A stretch of 16,151 bases of DNA from Syntrophaceae bacterium UBA1062 (GCA_002316295.1 DCDF01000097.1:1-16151); one strand, 5' to 3'. Counted from the first letter of the stretch, positions 1 through 7,718 are shown. The notes: generated by a model not told the origin, from the sequence alone. Numbers and translations: made by a program.

Positions 1-29
1 GATCGTCAATGGAGAGAGAAGGTAATTTT

Positions 30-58
30 TTGACACCGATGCATCCATACGGTATAAG
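30..58 (+). promoter_or_regulatory. Sigma-70-type promoter, nearly leaderless, for the protease-trpS-scpAB operon
   Basis: A perfect -35 box TTGACA (30-35) is followed after exactly 17 bases by TATAAG (53-58), a 5/6 match to TATAAT. Transcription would begin near base 65, only about three bases before the ATG at 68. The first gene would then be read from a leaderless or almost leaderless mRNA, or from the in-frame ATG at 77. The AAGG at 56-59 could serve as an RBS only for transcripts starting further upstream. The match is strong, but activity is inferred. Confidence 0.5.
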
Positions 59-67
59 GCCTCAGAC

Positions 68-682
68 ATGAACAGCATGATTCAACAGATCATTCTCCTC
101 ATCGTGCCCGTGCTCTTTTCCATTACGGTCCATGAGGTCTGCCACGGATATGCGGCCTACCGGTTCGGGGATCCCACCGCGAAGAACGCCGGGAGGCTCA
201 CGCTCAATCCCATCAAGCACATCGACATCGTCGGGCTTCTCGTCCTCTTCATCACCCGGATGATCGGATGGGCGAAGCCGGTTCCCGTGGACCCCCGGTA
301 TTTCAGGAACCCGCGGAAGGACATGATGTGGGTCTCCCTGGCGGGGCCGGCCTCCAATCTCGGTCTCGCAGTGGTCTTTGCGGTCGTGCACAAACTGTTC
401 GGCGGCATGCTCGCGGCATCGTACCTTTTCCCTTTGAGCTTCATGATCGAGATCATGGTCATGATCAACGTGGGCCTCGCCGTGTTCAATCTCATTCCCA
501 TACCCCCCCTGGACGGCAGCCATATCGTGGAGGGCCTGCTCCCTCTGGACATGGCAAGGGCATACTCCGCCATCGCCCCCTACGGTTTCATGATTCTGCT
601 GCTGCTGATCTTCACGAGGGTTGTGGATTTCGTGATCTTTCCCATAATCAGGACAATCGTGCATATTTTGCTCAGCATATAA
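68..682 (+). CDS. Site-2 protease family (M50) intramembrane zinc metalloprotease
   Basis: This 204-residue, almost wholly hydrophobic protein has the zinc-binding HExxH motif (H22-E23-V-C-H26) in its first membrane segment. The second M50 signature, N-L-I-P-I-P-P-L-D-G at 141-150, supplies the third metal ligand, Asp149. Several further hydrophobic spans fit the compact rhomboid-sized YwhC/Rv-type subgroup, which lacks PDZ domains. Members cleave transmembrane segments of substrate proteins inside the membrane; no substrate can be read from the sequence. Family members often sit beside trpS and scpAB in Deltaproteobacteria, as here, and trpS follows after 10 bases. The start at 68 keeps the whole first helix; ATG at 77 is a possible alternative. 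Confidence 0.92.
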   Translation: MNSMIQQIILLIVPVLFSITVHEVCHGYAAYRFGDPTAKNAGRLTLNPIKHIDIVGLLVLFITRMIGWAKPVPVDPRYFRNPRKDMMWVSLAGPASNLGLAVVFAVVHKLFGGMLAASYLFPLSFMIEIMVMINVGLAVFNLIPIPPLDGSHIVEGLLPLDMARAYSAIAPYGFMILLLLIFTRVVDFVIFPIIRTIVHILLSI

Positions 683-692
683 CGGGAGACTT

Positions 693-1685
693 ATGAACAG
701 AAAACGCATCGTATCCGGCATCAGGCCCACCGGCGATCTCCACATCGGGCATTACCTGGGCGTGCTGAAGAACTGGGTTGAGCTCCAGAAGGAGTACCAG
801 TGCTTCTACTTCACCGCAGACTGGCACGCGCTGACCAGCGAGTACCGGGACCCCTCCGTCATCCGGAAGAGCTCCCGGGACATGGTCATGATCTGGCTGA
901 GCGTGGGCATCGACCCGAACGCCTCGGTGATCTTCCGGCAGTCCGACATCAAGAGCCATGCCGAGCTCTTCCTGCTTTTGTCCATGATCACACCGGTGTC
1001 GTGGCTGGAGCGCAACCCCACTTATAAGGAGCTCAAGGAGGAGCTCAAGGAAAAGGACCTGAGCAATCTCGGCTTCCTCGGGTATCCGGTGCTCCAGGCG
1101 GCGGACATCGTGATGTACCATGCGGACAAGGTGCCGATCGGCGAGGATCAGCTCCCTCATCTGGAGCTGACCCGGGAGATCGTCAGGAGGTTCAACTTCA
1201 TCTACGGAGAAGGGATCCTCAAGGAGCCCAGGGAGATCCTCACCGAGGCCGCCCGCGTGCTGGGGATCGACGGCAGGAAGATGTCCAAGTCCTATGGCAA
1301 CGCCATTTTCATCTACGAGACCGAGGAGAGCATCAGACAGAAGGTCATGCAGATGTTCACGGACGTCAAGCGCCTGAGGAAAAAGGACCCCGGGGAGCCG
1401 AAGGACTGCAATCTCTATCCGCTGCACGAGTACTTCACGGACGAGGAAAAGAGACGGGAGATCCAGGCCGGCTGCCGGAGCGCGGGCCTGGGCTGCGTGG
1501 AGTGCAAGCAGATTCTCATCAGGAACCTCATCAGCGAGTTCAAACCCATATGGGAGAAGATCGACTATTACCGGGATCACCCCTCCCAGGTCGACGAGAT
1601 TCTTGATCAGGGCGCCCGCAGAGCGTCCGAGGAGTCGGAGGCGACCATGCAGAAGGTCCGCGCCGCCATGCGGATGTCCGGGTAG
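693..1685 (+). CDS. trpS: Tryptophanyl-tRNA synthetase
   Basis: This class I aminoacyl-tRNA synthetase charges tRNA-Trp in the cytoplasm by ATP-dependent activation of tryptophan. The 330 residues match the usual bacterial length. The HIGH motif is exact at residues 17-20 and KMSKS is exact at 196-200. The Rossmann-fold catalytic core and a C-terminal helical anticodon-binding part are present. The GEDQ segment (150-153) and the PVLQAADI segment (132-139) are typical of TrpRS. The ATG has a GGGAG Shine-Dalgarno about five bases upstream, and the gene is ten bases behind the protease, so it is cotranscribed. No trp attenuator or T-box is visible. Confidence 0.98.
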   Translation: MNRKRIVSGIRPTGDLHIGHYLGVLKNWVELQKEYQCFYFTADWHALTSEYRDPSVIRKSSRDMVMIWLSVGIDPNASVIFRQSDIKSHAELFLLLSMITPVSWLERNPTYKELKEELKEKDLSNLGFLGYPVLQAADIVMYHADKVPIGEDQLPHLELTREIVRRFNFIYGEGILKEPREILTEAARVLGIDGRKMSKSYGNAIFIYETEESIRQKVMQMFTDVKRLRKKDPGEPKDCNLYPLHEYFTDEEKRREIQAGCRSAGLGCVECKQILIRNLISEFKPIWEKIDYYRDHPSQVDEILDQGARRASEESEATMQKVRAAMRMSG

Positions 1686-1699
1686 AGAAGGAGAGGGCG

Positions 1700-2413
1700 G
1701 TGCTTCCGGCTGAGGCGGAACGTCCTGCTCCTGAGTTTATCCTGAGGCTTCCCGAGTTCGAGGGGCCGCTGGATCTCCTGCTCTATCTAATTGAGAAGAA
1801 CCGATTCACCCTCGAGAACCTGGAAGTCTGCCCGGTCATCGACCAGTACCTGCACTATGTGGAGCAGGCAAGGTCGCTGGATGTGAGCCTGGCCGGCGAG
1901 TTCCTGGAAATGGCGTCGTATCTGATCTGGCTCAAGTCCTGTCTGCTGCTGCCCTCGGCCGAAAGCGGCGAGGGCGGGGAAGACTTCAATCCCGCGCGGG
2001 AGCTGAAAGAAATGCTCATCGCCTACCGTGCGATCCGCCAGGCCTCTCTCGACCTCTCCGCTAGGCCGCTGTTGATGCGCGACAAATTTCCCAGGGGTTC
2101 ATCCCAACAGGAGCGCGACGTCGCCTCGCTCAGCATTGGCGCCCTTCTTCAGGCCGTCAATGCAATCCGGGCGAGGACCAGAAAGTATGTCATGGATGTC
2201 ATCGCAAATCGGTTCGACATCCAGGGAATGATCGAGAGGATAGAAGCCATACTGCTGAACAGGCGGAGGGTCGCCCTGAACGATGTGGTGAAAACGGAGG
2301 AGCGCATGGAGCTCGTGGGGGCCTTTGTCGCCGCCCTGGAGCTTTCCAAGCGGTGTATTGTCCGGCTGGTTCAGCGGGGCCTGTTCTCGACCATTTATCT
2401 CATGCGGAGATGA
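1700..2413 (+). CDS. scpA: Segregation and condensation protein A (kleisin subunit)
   Basis: ScpA is the kleisin that bridges the Smc heads and binds ScpB, forming the bacterial condensin complex that organises and segregates the chromosome. The 237 residues carry the ScpA N-terminal signature F-E-G-P-L-D-L-L-L-Y-L-I (about 19-30), the helical Smc-neck-binding region with F-L-E-M-A-S-Y-L-I-W-L-K-S, a variable middle, and a C-terminal winged-helix part for the Smc cap. The start is GTG at 1700, preceded by a strong AAGGAGAGG at a good distance. It lies 14 bases after the trpS stop. The C-terminus ends in L-M-R-R, slightly different from the usual acidic ending but of normal length. Confidence 0.95.
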   Translation: MLPAEAERPAPEFILRLPEFEGPLDLLLYLIEKNRFTLENLEVCPVIDQYLHYVEQARSLDVSLAGEFLEMASYLIWLKSCLLLPSAESGEGGEDFNPARELKEMLIAYRAIRQASLDLSARPLLMRDKFPRGSSQQERDVASLSIGALLQAVNAIRARTRKYVMDVIANRFDIQGMIERIEAILLNRRRVALNDVVKTEERMELVGAFVAALELSKRCIVRLVQRGLFSTIYLMRR

Positions 2414-2465
2414 CCCGGAGTGCAGAAAGGCCGAAAAGATCCGGCGAGATAAGGAGATAACGCGC

Positions 2466-2996
2466 ATGCACACCCGCGAGATTGTTGAAGCGCTCATCTT
2501 CTCGGCGCAGGGCTCCCTTCCCGAGAAGGACATCCTCAAGGCGGTTCCCGGTGCGGGACCGGACGACATCGAGCGGTATGTGACCGAGCTGAACCGGATG
2601 TATGAAGAGTCCGGGAGGAGCTTCCGTATCGAACGGGCGTCATCGGGATACCAGTATGTGACCAGGGAGGAATATGCCCCGTACCTCAAGGCCCTGCATA
2701 CCCCGGTCAGGCTGTCCATGGCCTCGCTGGAGGTTCTGGCCGTCATCGCCTACAAGGGGCCGTGCCCCAAACAGGCGATCGATTCCATCCGGGGGGTGGA
2801 TTCCACGTCCTCCCTCAAGAGCCTTCTGAAGCACCAGCTCATCGACATCAAAAACGGTAAACCCCTGCTGTATTACACGACCAGCCGGTTCCTGGAGGTC
2901 TTCGGTCTCGACTCGCTCTCCGAATTGCCGGATCTCAGGCAGTTTGAAGAGGTCTTCCGCGAGGAGGCGGGCAACCCTGCCGGGGAAGAGGGATGA
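2466..2996 (+). CDS. scpB: Segregation and condensation protein B
   Basis: ScpB is the winged-helix partner that dimerises and binds ScpA in the Smc condensin. The ATG at 2466 is preceded by AAGGAG a few bases upstream and gives 176 residues, the normal size. The open frame extends further upstream, but that part overlaps scpA, lacks family similarity and is rejected. The protein begins with the typical E-I-V-E-A-L-I-F-S-A segment and contains the family core L-E-V-L-A-V-I-A-Y-K-G-P plus R-G-V-D-S at about residues 90-117. It then has the second winged helix ending in a typical Y-Y-T-T-S-R-F-L-E-V-F-G-L. It follows scpA by 52 bases. The last gene of the operon converges with the next gene, leaving only 80 bases. 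Confidence 0.95.
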   Translation: MHTREIVEALIFSAQGSLPEKDILKAVPGAGPDDIERYVTELNRMYEESGRSFRIERASSGYQYVTREEYAPYLKALHTPVRLSMASLEVLAVIAYKGPCPKQAIDSIRGVDSTSSLKSLLKHQLIDIKNGKPLLYYTTSRFLEVFGLDSLSELPDLRQFEEVFREEAGNPAGEEG

Positions 2997-3076
2997 CCGG
3001 GCTTTCCGGACGGTACAGACCGGCGGGATAAAGGCGGTGCATATTCGGGTGCTGCAGGGCACGGGTTTCGGACACG

Positions 3077-4525
3077 TCAGCGGGGCTTGACGATGTTCAG
3101 GAACAGGTTGACCCCTTCGGGCTCCTTTTCAACGGACAGGAGGACGTCTTCCGGCAGTCCCCGGGCGAGATCCTTGAGCTCTTCCTCGCTGCGGTGGATG
3201 AGAAACCATTCTGCGCCGTACTCCATCTTGAACCGCTGGGGGTTGTATGGTCCGAAGTTGCCGATCACCAGGCAGCCCCCCGGGTTCAGGTGCCGGTAGA
3301 GCTCGGTTATGAGCCTGCTCACTGCATTGGCGGAAAGATAATCACACAATCCCGCTGTGTAGATGAGGTCCGCACCCGAGTAGCGGCGCGTCTCCTTTTC
3401 TCTGCCCAGAATGAGACTCTTTATGTTGTCCTGCAGGAGCTGAACACGGACGGCTCCGTTCTCCTGTATCAGGGGCAGCAGTCTCTGTTCCGCATCCCGA
3501 AGCGCTTGCCGGTCCTGATCCATGGCTATCACGTCGATCGTGACAGGCCTGGGGTTTTCCCTGATGTAGTGGAAAAAGTCGCCCATCTCCACACACGGGC
3601 CGCAGGCGACGCTGACGACCTTGCACGAGCTCCCGTCCTGAAGGCCGTTGTAGAGGGTAGCCAGCTTGCTGAAGAAGTATGACCGGCGGTTGCGCACCGC
3701 CTTTGCGGCGGCTCCCTCGCAGTCGATTCTGTTCATGACCTGCGAGAAAATATCATCGCCCTCGAACTCGTTTCGGTAGATGATGTTCATCATCTCGTAA
3801 TCGCCTGCATACCCCAGCGGTTTGGTATACGCCCTGTTGAAGAGTTTCGATGTCAGCAAAAATTCGTTGAGGGTCTTCTGAAAGTAGTCGCGGTGAATGA
3901 AATGCTGCTTCGAATCGGGGAAGGAGGCCGTTATCCTGGTGAACTGATCACAGTATCTCAAGGTGACGTCATTTATGACATCGAACGTCAGCATCCTGAG
4001 TGTATCGAGCAGATCCTCCCGGACATGCTCCTCTTCCTGGAGGATTTTCTCTTCTTCCTCCCCGAGTTTCTTCCGGAAATTGCTGAGGAGATAGTGGAGG
4101 TGGGACGTGAGATGCACGAACTCCTCGTTGAGGTTGTCTTCCACGGCCAGAGACTGGATAAAGTCTCTATACTCGGTCTTGAGCATGGTGACCTTGTCCG
4201 CACGGATGATGGTGGATATATCCATGGCGTTTTCGAAGTGGCAGCCGATCCTGGATATCACCTTCTTGTCGAGACATTCGTCCTGGATGTGGATGATGGT
4301 GGCAGCCCCCGAATGCACCTCTTTGTCAACGGAGAAGAAATGCAGCTCGACAATGTCTCCGATGCGGAAGATGAGGCTGCCGTCTTCAAGGAAAAAGGAA
4401 AGTCCGGTTCGGGAGAAATCTCTTACCCTGCAGGTGCGCTCCACGCCCTGGAAATCCTGGAACCGCACGAATTTTCCCGGATCGCGGGGACCGGCTATGT
4501 AGCGGGGATCACGCCTGAGCCTCAA
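3077..4525 (-). CDS. PilZ domain fused to a PhcB-like class I SAM methyltransferase
   Basis: This 482-residue protein has a PilZ-like N-terminus (about 1-105) with R4-x-x-x-R8 and D36-x-S38-x-x-G41, the two c-di-GMP-binding motifs. An acidic helical region follows (about 110-230, with a run of Glu at 156-167). The C-terminal class I methyltransferase has motif I V-S-V-A-C-G-P-C at 304-311, an acidic D336-Q-D338 motif, A-G-L-C-D-Y-L-S at 391-398 and L-N-P-G-G at 413-417. The G-Y-A-G-D-Y segment at 238-243 and the following N-R-R-S-Y-F region resemble PhcB of Ralstonia, which makes the 3-hydroxypalmitate methyl ester quorum signal. Start is TTG; an in-frame stop lies eight codons upstream and AGGAGG is seven bases before it. 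The PhcB link is from memory of family sequence; the true substrate is unknown. Confidence 0.8.
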   Translation of the reverse strand: MRLRRDPRYIAGPRDPGKFVRFQDFQGVERTCRVRDFSRTGLSFFLEDGSLIFRIGDIVELHFFSVDKEVHSGAATIIHIQDECLDKKVISRIGCHFENAMDISTIIRADKVTMLKTEYRDFIQSLAVEDNLNEEFVHLTSHLHYLLSNFRKKLGEEEEKILQEEEHVREDLLDTLRMLTFDVINDVTLRYCDQFTRITASFPDSKQHFIHRDYFQKTLNEFLLTSKLFNRAYTKPLGYAGDYEMMNIIYRNEFEGDDIFSQVMNRIDCEGAAAKAVRNRRSYFFSKLATLYNGLQDGSSCKVVSVACGPCVEMGDFFHYIRENPRPVTIDVIAMDQDRQALRDAEQRLLPLIQENGAVRVQLLQDNIKSLILGREKETRRYSGADLIYTAGLCDYLSANAVSRLITELYRHLNPGGCLVIGNFGPYNPQRFKMEYGAEWFLIHRSEEELKDLARGLPEDVLLSVEKEPEGVNLFLNIVKPR

Positions 4526-4528
4526 CCG

Positions 4529-4538
4529 CCCTCCTCCT
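4529..4538 (-). promoter_or_regulatory. Ribosome binding site deciding a TTG start
   Basis: On the minus strand AGGAGGAGGG lies just before the TTG at 4525; the AGGAGG core leaves seven bases of spacing. No ATG or GTG exists in frame between the upstream in-frame TGA and this TTG. Starting at the next GTG (residue 20) would remove the RxxxR half of the PilZ motif. The site therefore supports TTG as the true start. Confidence 0.75.
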
Positions 4539-4578
4539 GTGCATGATTCATATCACTACAGGATCGGCACGCAGGCTC

Positions 4579-4615
4579 GGCACCTTTACATGATAACGAT
4601 TATTCAGAAGGTGCC
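4579..4615. repeat. 8-bp perfect dyad around an AT-rich core, possible operator
   Basis: GGCACCTT (4579-4586) is repeated inverted as AAGGTGCC (4608-4615), with 21 bases between. The core contains GATAACGATTATTC (4592-4605), which loosely resembles two Fur-type GATAAT hexamers. The element lies about 55-90 bases upstream of the PilZ-methyltransferase start and downstream of mogA, so it could control the former. Binding by any named regulator is not established. Confidence 0.35.
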
Positions 4616-4668
4616 CCGCTGCTTTCATGCGGGGTCATCCCTTTCCCGCCTCCCCTCTGTAGGGGAAG
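4614..4668 (-). terminator. Two tandem GC-rich hairpins after mogA, possible transcript end
   Basis: Downstream of the mogA stop on the minus strand, 4649-4668 can fold as an 8-bp stem with a 4-base loop. The stem includes a U-G wobble that exists only on the minus-strand RNA. A second stem, CCCCGC with GCGGGG and a 9-base loop, lies at 4614-4634 and overlaps the right arm of the neighbouring dyad by two bases. Neither is followed by a run of T, so this is not a clear intrinsic terminator. It may be a Rho-dependent end or an RNA-stabilising structure. Confidence 0.3.
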
Positions 4669-4718
4669 GGAGGATGATCAAACTGCTCTCCCCGCAGCTT
4701 GGCCTGAGGGTCGCCTCA

Positions 4719-5213
4719 TTACCTCGGCGGGGCGCATTCGCTCATGTCCCCGCCGATCTTGGAAAGGGCATGGTTCAAAGCGGGGGAGATACTCTCCATG
4801 CAGTCCTGAACGCCCGACGGGCTTCCCGGTAGGTTGACGATCAGGGTCTTCTTCCGAACCCCTACGACGGCCCGGGAGATCATGGCATGGGGAGTCTTTG
4901 CCAGGCTCTTCCTCCGCATGACCTCCTCCATGCCGTATATGCGTTTTTCGATCACGGAAAGGGTGGCCTCGGGGGTGACGTCCCGTGGGGAGAGGCCGGT
5001 GCCGCCCGTAGTCACGATCAGATCGAGGCAGAGCTCGTCGGTCCATTTGATGAGCATGTCCCTGATCAGCTCTTCCTCGTCCGGAATGATCTCGTAGCGG
5101 TCGATGGTGAGCCCCAAGTCGGAGAGCATGCGTTTGAGGATCTCTCCGCTCCTGTCTTCCCGCTGGCCCTTGGATCCCTTATCGCTTAATGTGAGTACTC
5201 CTGCTCGGTTCAT
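4719..5213 (-). CDS. mogA: Molybdopterin adenylyltransferase, MogA/MoaB family
   Basis: The protein activates molybdopterin by adenylylation before molybdate insertion in cytoplasmic molybdenum cofactor synthesis. The 164 residues are of normal length. The MoCF-binding signature T-T-G-G-T-G-L-S-P-R-D-V-T-P-E-A is at 68-83, with the conserved S-D-K-G-S near residue 10, A-M-I-S-R-A at 110-115 and L-P-G-S-P at 128-132. Its ATG overlaps the stop of the preceding gene by four bases, indicating translational coupling. MogA and MoaB are hard to separate by eye; the size suits either. Why it is coupled to an EF-G-like gene is not evident. Confidence 0.93.
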   Translation of the reverse strand: MNRAGVLTLSDKGSKGQREDRSGEILKRMLSDLGLTIDRYEIIPDEEELIRDMLIKWTDELCLDLIVTTGGTGLSPRDVTPEATLSVIEKRIYGMEEVMRRKSLAKTPHAMISRAVVGVRKKTLIVNLPGSPSGVQDCMESISPALNHALSKIGGDMSECAPPR

Positions 5214-5644
5214 CTCTTCACCTGCTTGAGCCGCTGGGCGGCGACAACGACAAGGGCCCGCGGCACGGATTTGGATTTCGCCAGCTGGGCGAGCTCGCGC
5301 TCCTTCAGGAACTGGACCTGCTTGAGCGCTTCGGGCAGAGGGGTCTTGGGATTATTCGCCAGGGCGACCCGTATCTGGTAATTCTTCAGCCAGTCCCGGC
5401 TGATGGCGATGTGCTTGAGCACCTCTTCGTTGATCTGCCGGTTGCCGGCGATCATCAGCACCTCGCCCTCGGTGATTTTGGGTGATTGTATGACCGCGAG
5501 CTGAACCAGCTTGTTCGAGTCCCGTATGAGGATAGACCGGGCTTCCTTGCTGCCTTTGCGAGCCAGGTCCATCTTCTCGGAGACGCTCATGGCCTGGATG
5601 GACTGGAACAACGTCTTCGTTGCATCTGTTCCGTTACTTTCCAT
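5210..5644 (-). CDS. Small helical-repeat protein (LRV/HEAT-like), function unknown
   Basis: I do not recognise a named family. The 144 residues contain two similar stretches, N-K-L-V-Q-L-A-V-I-Q-S-P-K-I-T-E (about 44-59) and N-Y-Q-I-R-V-A-L-A-N-N-P-K-T-P-L (about 89-104). Such repeats are typical of leucine-rich-repeat-variant or HEAT-like solenoids that bind protein partners. There is no signal peptide, membrane span or Cys cluster, so it is probably cytoplasmic, and the C-terminus is very basic. It overlaps the upstream EF-G-like gene by 11 bases and the downstream mogA by four, so all three are very likely made from one mRNA. Confidence 0.8.
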   Translation of the reverse strand: MESNGTDATKTLFQSIQAMSVSEKMDLARKGSKEARSILIRDSNKLVQLAVIQSPKITEGEVLMIAGNRQINEEVLKHIAISRDWLKNYQIRVALANNPKTPLPEALKQVQFLKERELAQLAKSKSVPRALVVVAAQRLKQVKR

Positions 5645-7718
5645 CTCTTGCCGCTTTCACCTCCGCCACGATCTTTTCCTGAATGTTGTAGGGCACCGGC
5701 TCCATGTGGGAGAAGCTCATGGTGTACGTGCCTCGGCCGGAAGTCATGGAAGTGAGGTTCGGCGCATAGGTGAGCACCTCCGCAAGGGGGACTTGCGCCT
5801 TGAGCTCCTGATACTTGCCCCGGGCGTTCATGCCCTCGATCTTTCCCCTCCGGCTGTTGAGGTCGCCCATGACATCGCCCATGCTCTCCTCCGGGACCAC
5901 CACCGTGATGTTCATGATGGGCTCCAGCAGTATGGGCCGGCATTCTTCCATCGCCTTTTTGAAGGCGAGCGAGCCCGCGATCTTGAATGCCATTTCGGAA
6001 GAGTCCACCTCGTGGTACGAGCCGAAATCCAGCGTTACCTTCACGTCCACCACCGGGTTTCCGGTCAGCGGACCGTTCTGCATGGACTCCACGATGCCCT
6101 TTTCCACCGCGGGGATATACTGTTTTGGTATGACTCCTCCCACGATGGCGTTCACGAACTCGAAGCCCTGGCCCCTTTCGAGAGGTTCCACCTTGATCCA
6201 GCAGTCGCCGTACTGGCCGTGGCCGCCGGTCTGCTTCTTGTGCTTGCCCTGGACCCTGCACGACCCGGTAATGGTCTCCTTGTAGGGCACCTTGGGGGTC
6301 TTGAGCTCCACCTCCACGCCGAAGCGCCGCTTCAGCCTGTCCACCGCGATTTCTATATGGAGCTGTCCCAGACCTGAGAGGATGAACTCGCCTGTCTGCT
6401 CATCGCGATGCACCTCGAGCACCGGATCTTCGTCCATGAGCTTCTGCAGCGCGGGCATGATCTTGTCCACATCCGCCTTGGTCTTGGGGTTGACCGCCAT
6501 GCTCATGATGGTTTCGGGAAATTCCGGGGAAGGCAGTACGTATTCCGATGACTCGCCGAGCAGTGTGTCTCCGGTCTTGGTCTCTTTGAGCTTCGCGATG
6601 GCGAAAATATCGCCGGGACCGACTTCTTCCAGCGGTTTCTGGGCCTTTCCTTCCAGCTGCAGCAGTGTACCGATCCTTTCCTTGACGTCTCTCGAGGAGT
6701 TGAAGACCGAGGAGTCGGGAGTCAGAGTTCCGGAATAGCAGCGGATGATGCTCAGCGTTCCGGTGTACGGGTCGCTCATGGTCTTGAAGACATACCCGCA
6801 GAACATCTCATCCTCCGAGGCCTTGATCGGACGCGTTTCGCCCTGTTTGTTGCTGAGCTCAGGAAGCTTTCTCTGCTGGGGAGTGAGCCCCGAAGCATTG
6901 ATGAAGTCCATGAGGGGCTGCACGCCCATGTTCAGCAGCGCGGACCCCGCGAACACCGGCAGGAAGTTGCCCTGGGCAAGCCCTGATGACAGCGCCGACG
7001 CGAGCTCTTCGGCGGTCAGCTCACCGCCTTCGAGATACTTTTCCATCAGCGCGTCGTCGACCTCCGCCAGATCTTCCACTACTCTTCCGTAGATCTCCTC
7101 GACCGTGTCCTGCATGTCCGCAGGAATATCGGATTCGGTAAATTTGCCGGAGCCGTCTTTCTCATAGAGATACGCCTTCTTCTTGAGGATGTCGACGACG
7201 CCGGCGAACTTGTCCTCGGCCCCGATGGGCAGGGTCAGCACCAGGGGCTTGATTTCGAAGACCTCTGCTATGTCTCTGAGAACCTGGTCGAAGTCCGCCC
7301 GCTCGCGGTCCATTTTATTGATGAAGCAGATGCGCGCTATGCCTTCCTTGCTCGCGAGCCCCCACAGGTTCTCGGAATGGGGTTTGATGGAATCGATGGC
7401 GTCGATGACAAAGACGGCGTTGTCTGCTGATTTGAGTCCGAGAATGGCCTCGGACGAAAAGTTCGGATCTCCCGGGGTGTCGAGAATGAGGGTGCCCACA
7501 TTTTTCCATTTATAGGTATGGAGCGCGCTGAAGATGGATGACTGCCGTTTCTGCTCTTCTGGCTCGAAATCGAGCACGGAATTGCCCTCGAGTACCTTCC
7601 CCAGCCGCGTGGTCGCCTTCGCGTTGAACAGGAGCGCTTCACCCAGGGATGTCTTGCCGGCCCCCGAGTGAGATAGAATGACTACGTCTCTCAGATTCTC
7701 CGTACGGTATCTCCTCAT
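5634..7718 (-). CDS. EF-G-like GTPase paralogue with degenerate GTPase motifs
   Basis: The 694 residues cover all five EF-G domains and match EF-G length. The P-loop reads S-H-S-G-A-G-K-T-S (16-24), where EF-G has A-H-x-D-A-G-K-T-T. The switch I Thr region reads R-Q-S-S-I (58-62) in place of R-G-I-T-I. Switch II reads D-T-P-G-D (80-84), so the catalytic His of D-T-P-G-H is Asp. The NKMD base-recognition motif is intact. These features match the EF-G2/FusA2-type paralogues seen beside true EF-G in several phyla, some of which bind GTP without ribosome-stimulated hydrolysis. A housekeeping fusA is expected elsewhere. The ATG has AAGGGAG upstream and a sigma-70 promoter. A role in translation or ribosome recycling is inferred. 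Confidence 0.9.
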   Translation of the reverse strand: MRRYRTENLRDVVILSHSGAGKTSLGEALLFNAKATTRLGKVLEGNSVLDFEPEEQKRQSSIFSALHTYKWKNVGTLILDTPGDPNFSSEAILGLKSADNAVFVIDAIDSIKPHSENLWGLASKEGIARICFINKMDRERADFDQVLRDIAEVFEIKPLVLTLPIGAEDKFAGVVDILKKKAYLYEKDGSGKFTESDIPADMQDTVEEIYGRVVEDLAEVDDALMEKYLEGGELTAEELASALSSGLAQGNFLPVFAGSALLNMGVQPLMDFINASGLTPQQRKLPELSNKQGETRPIKASEDEMFCGYVFKTMSDPYTGTLSIIRCYSGTLTPDSSVFNSSRDVKERIGTLLQLEGKAQKPLEEVGPGDIFAIAKLKETKTGDTLLGESSEYVLPSPEFPETIMSMAVNPKTKADVDKIMPALQKLMDEDPVLEVHRDEQTGEFILSGLGQLHIEIAVDRLKRRFGVEVELKTPKVPYKETITGSCRVQGKHKKQTGGHGQYGDCWIKVEPLERGQGFEFVNAIVGGVIPKQYIPAVEKGIVESMQNGPLTGNPVVDVKVTLDFGSYHEVDSSEMAFKIAGSLAFKKAMEECRPILLEPIMNITVVVPEESMGDVMGDLNSRRGKIEGMNARGKYQELKAQVPLAEVLTYAPNLTSMTSGRGTYTMSFSHMEPVPYNIQEKIVAEVKAARDGK

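Noticed and set aside
672..1580. Minus-strand open frame opposite trpS
   Set aside because: It is antisense to an exact HIGH/KMSKS synthetase and has no recognisable content.
4592..4606. Fur box
   Set aside because: Only about two hexamers match and the third is poor. No iron-uptake gene is nearby, so it is kept only as part of a general dyad.
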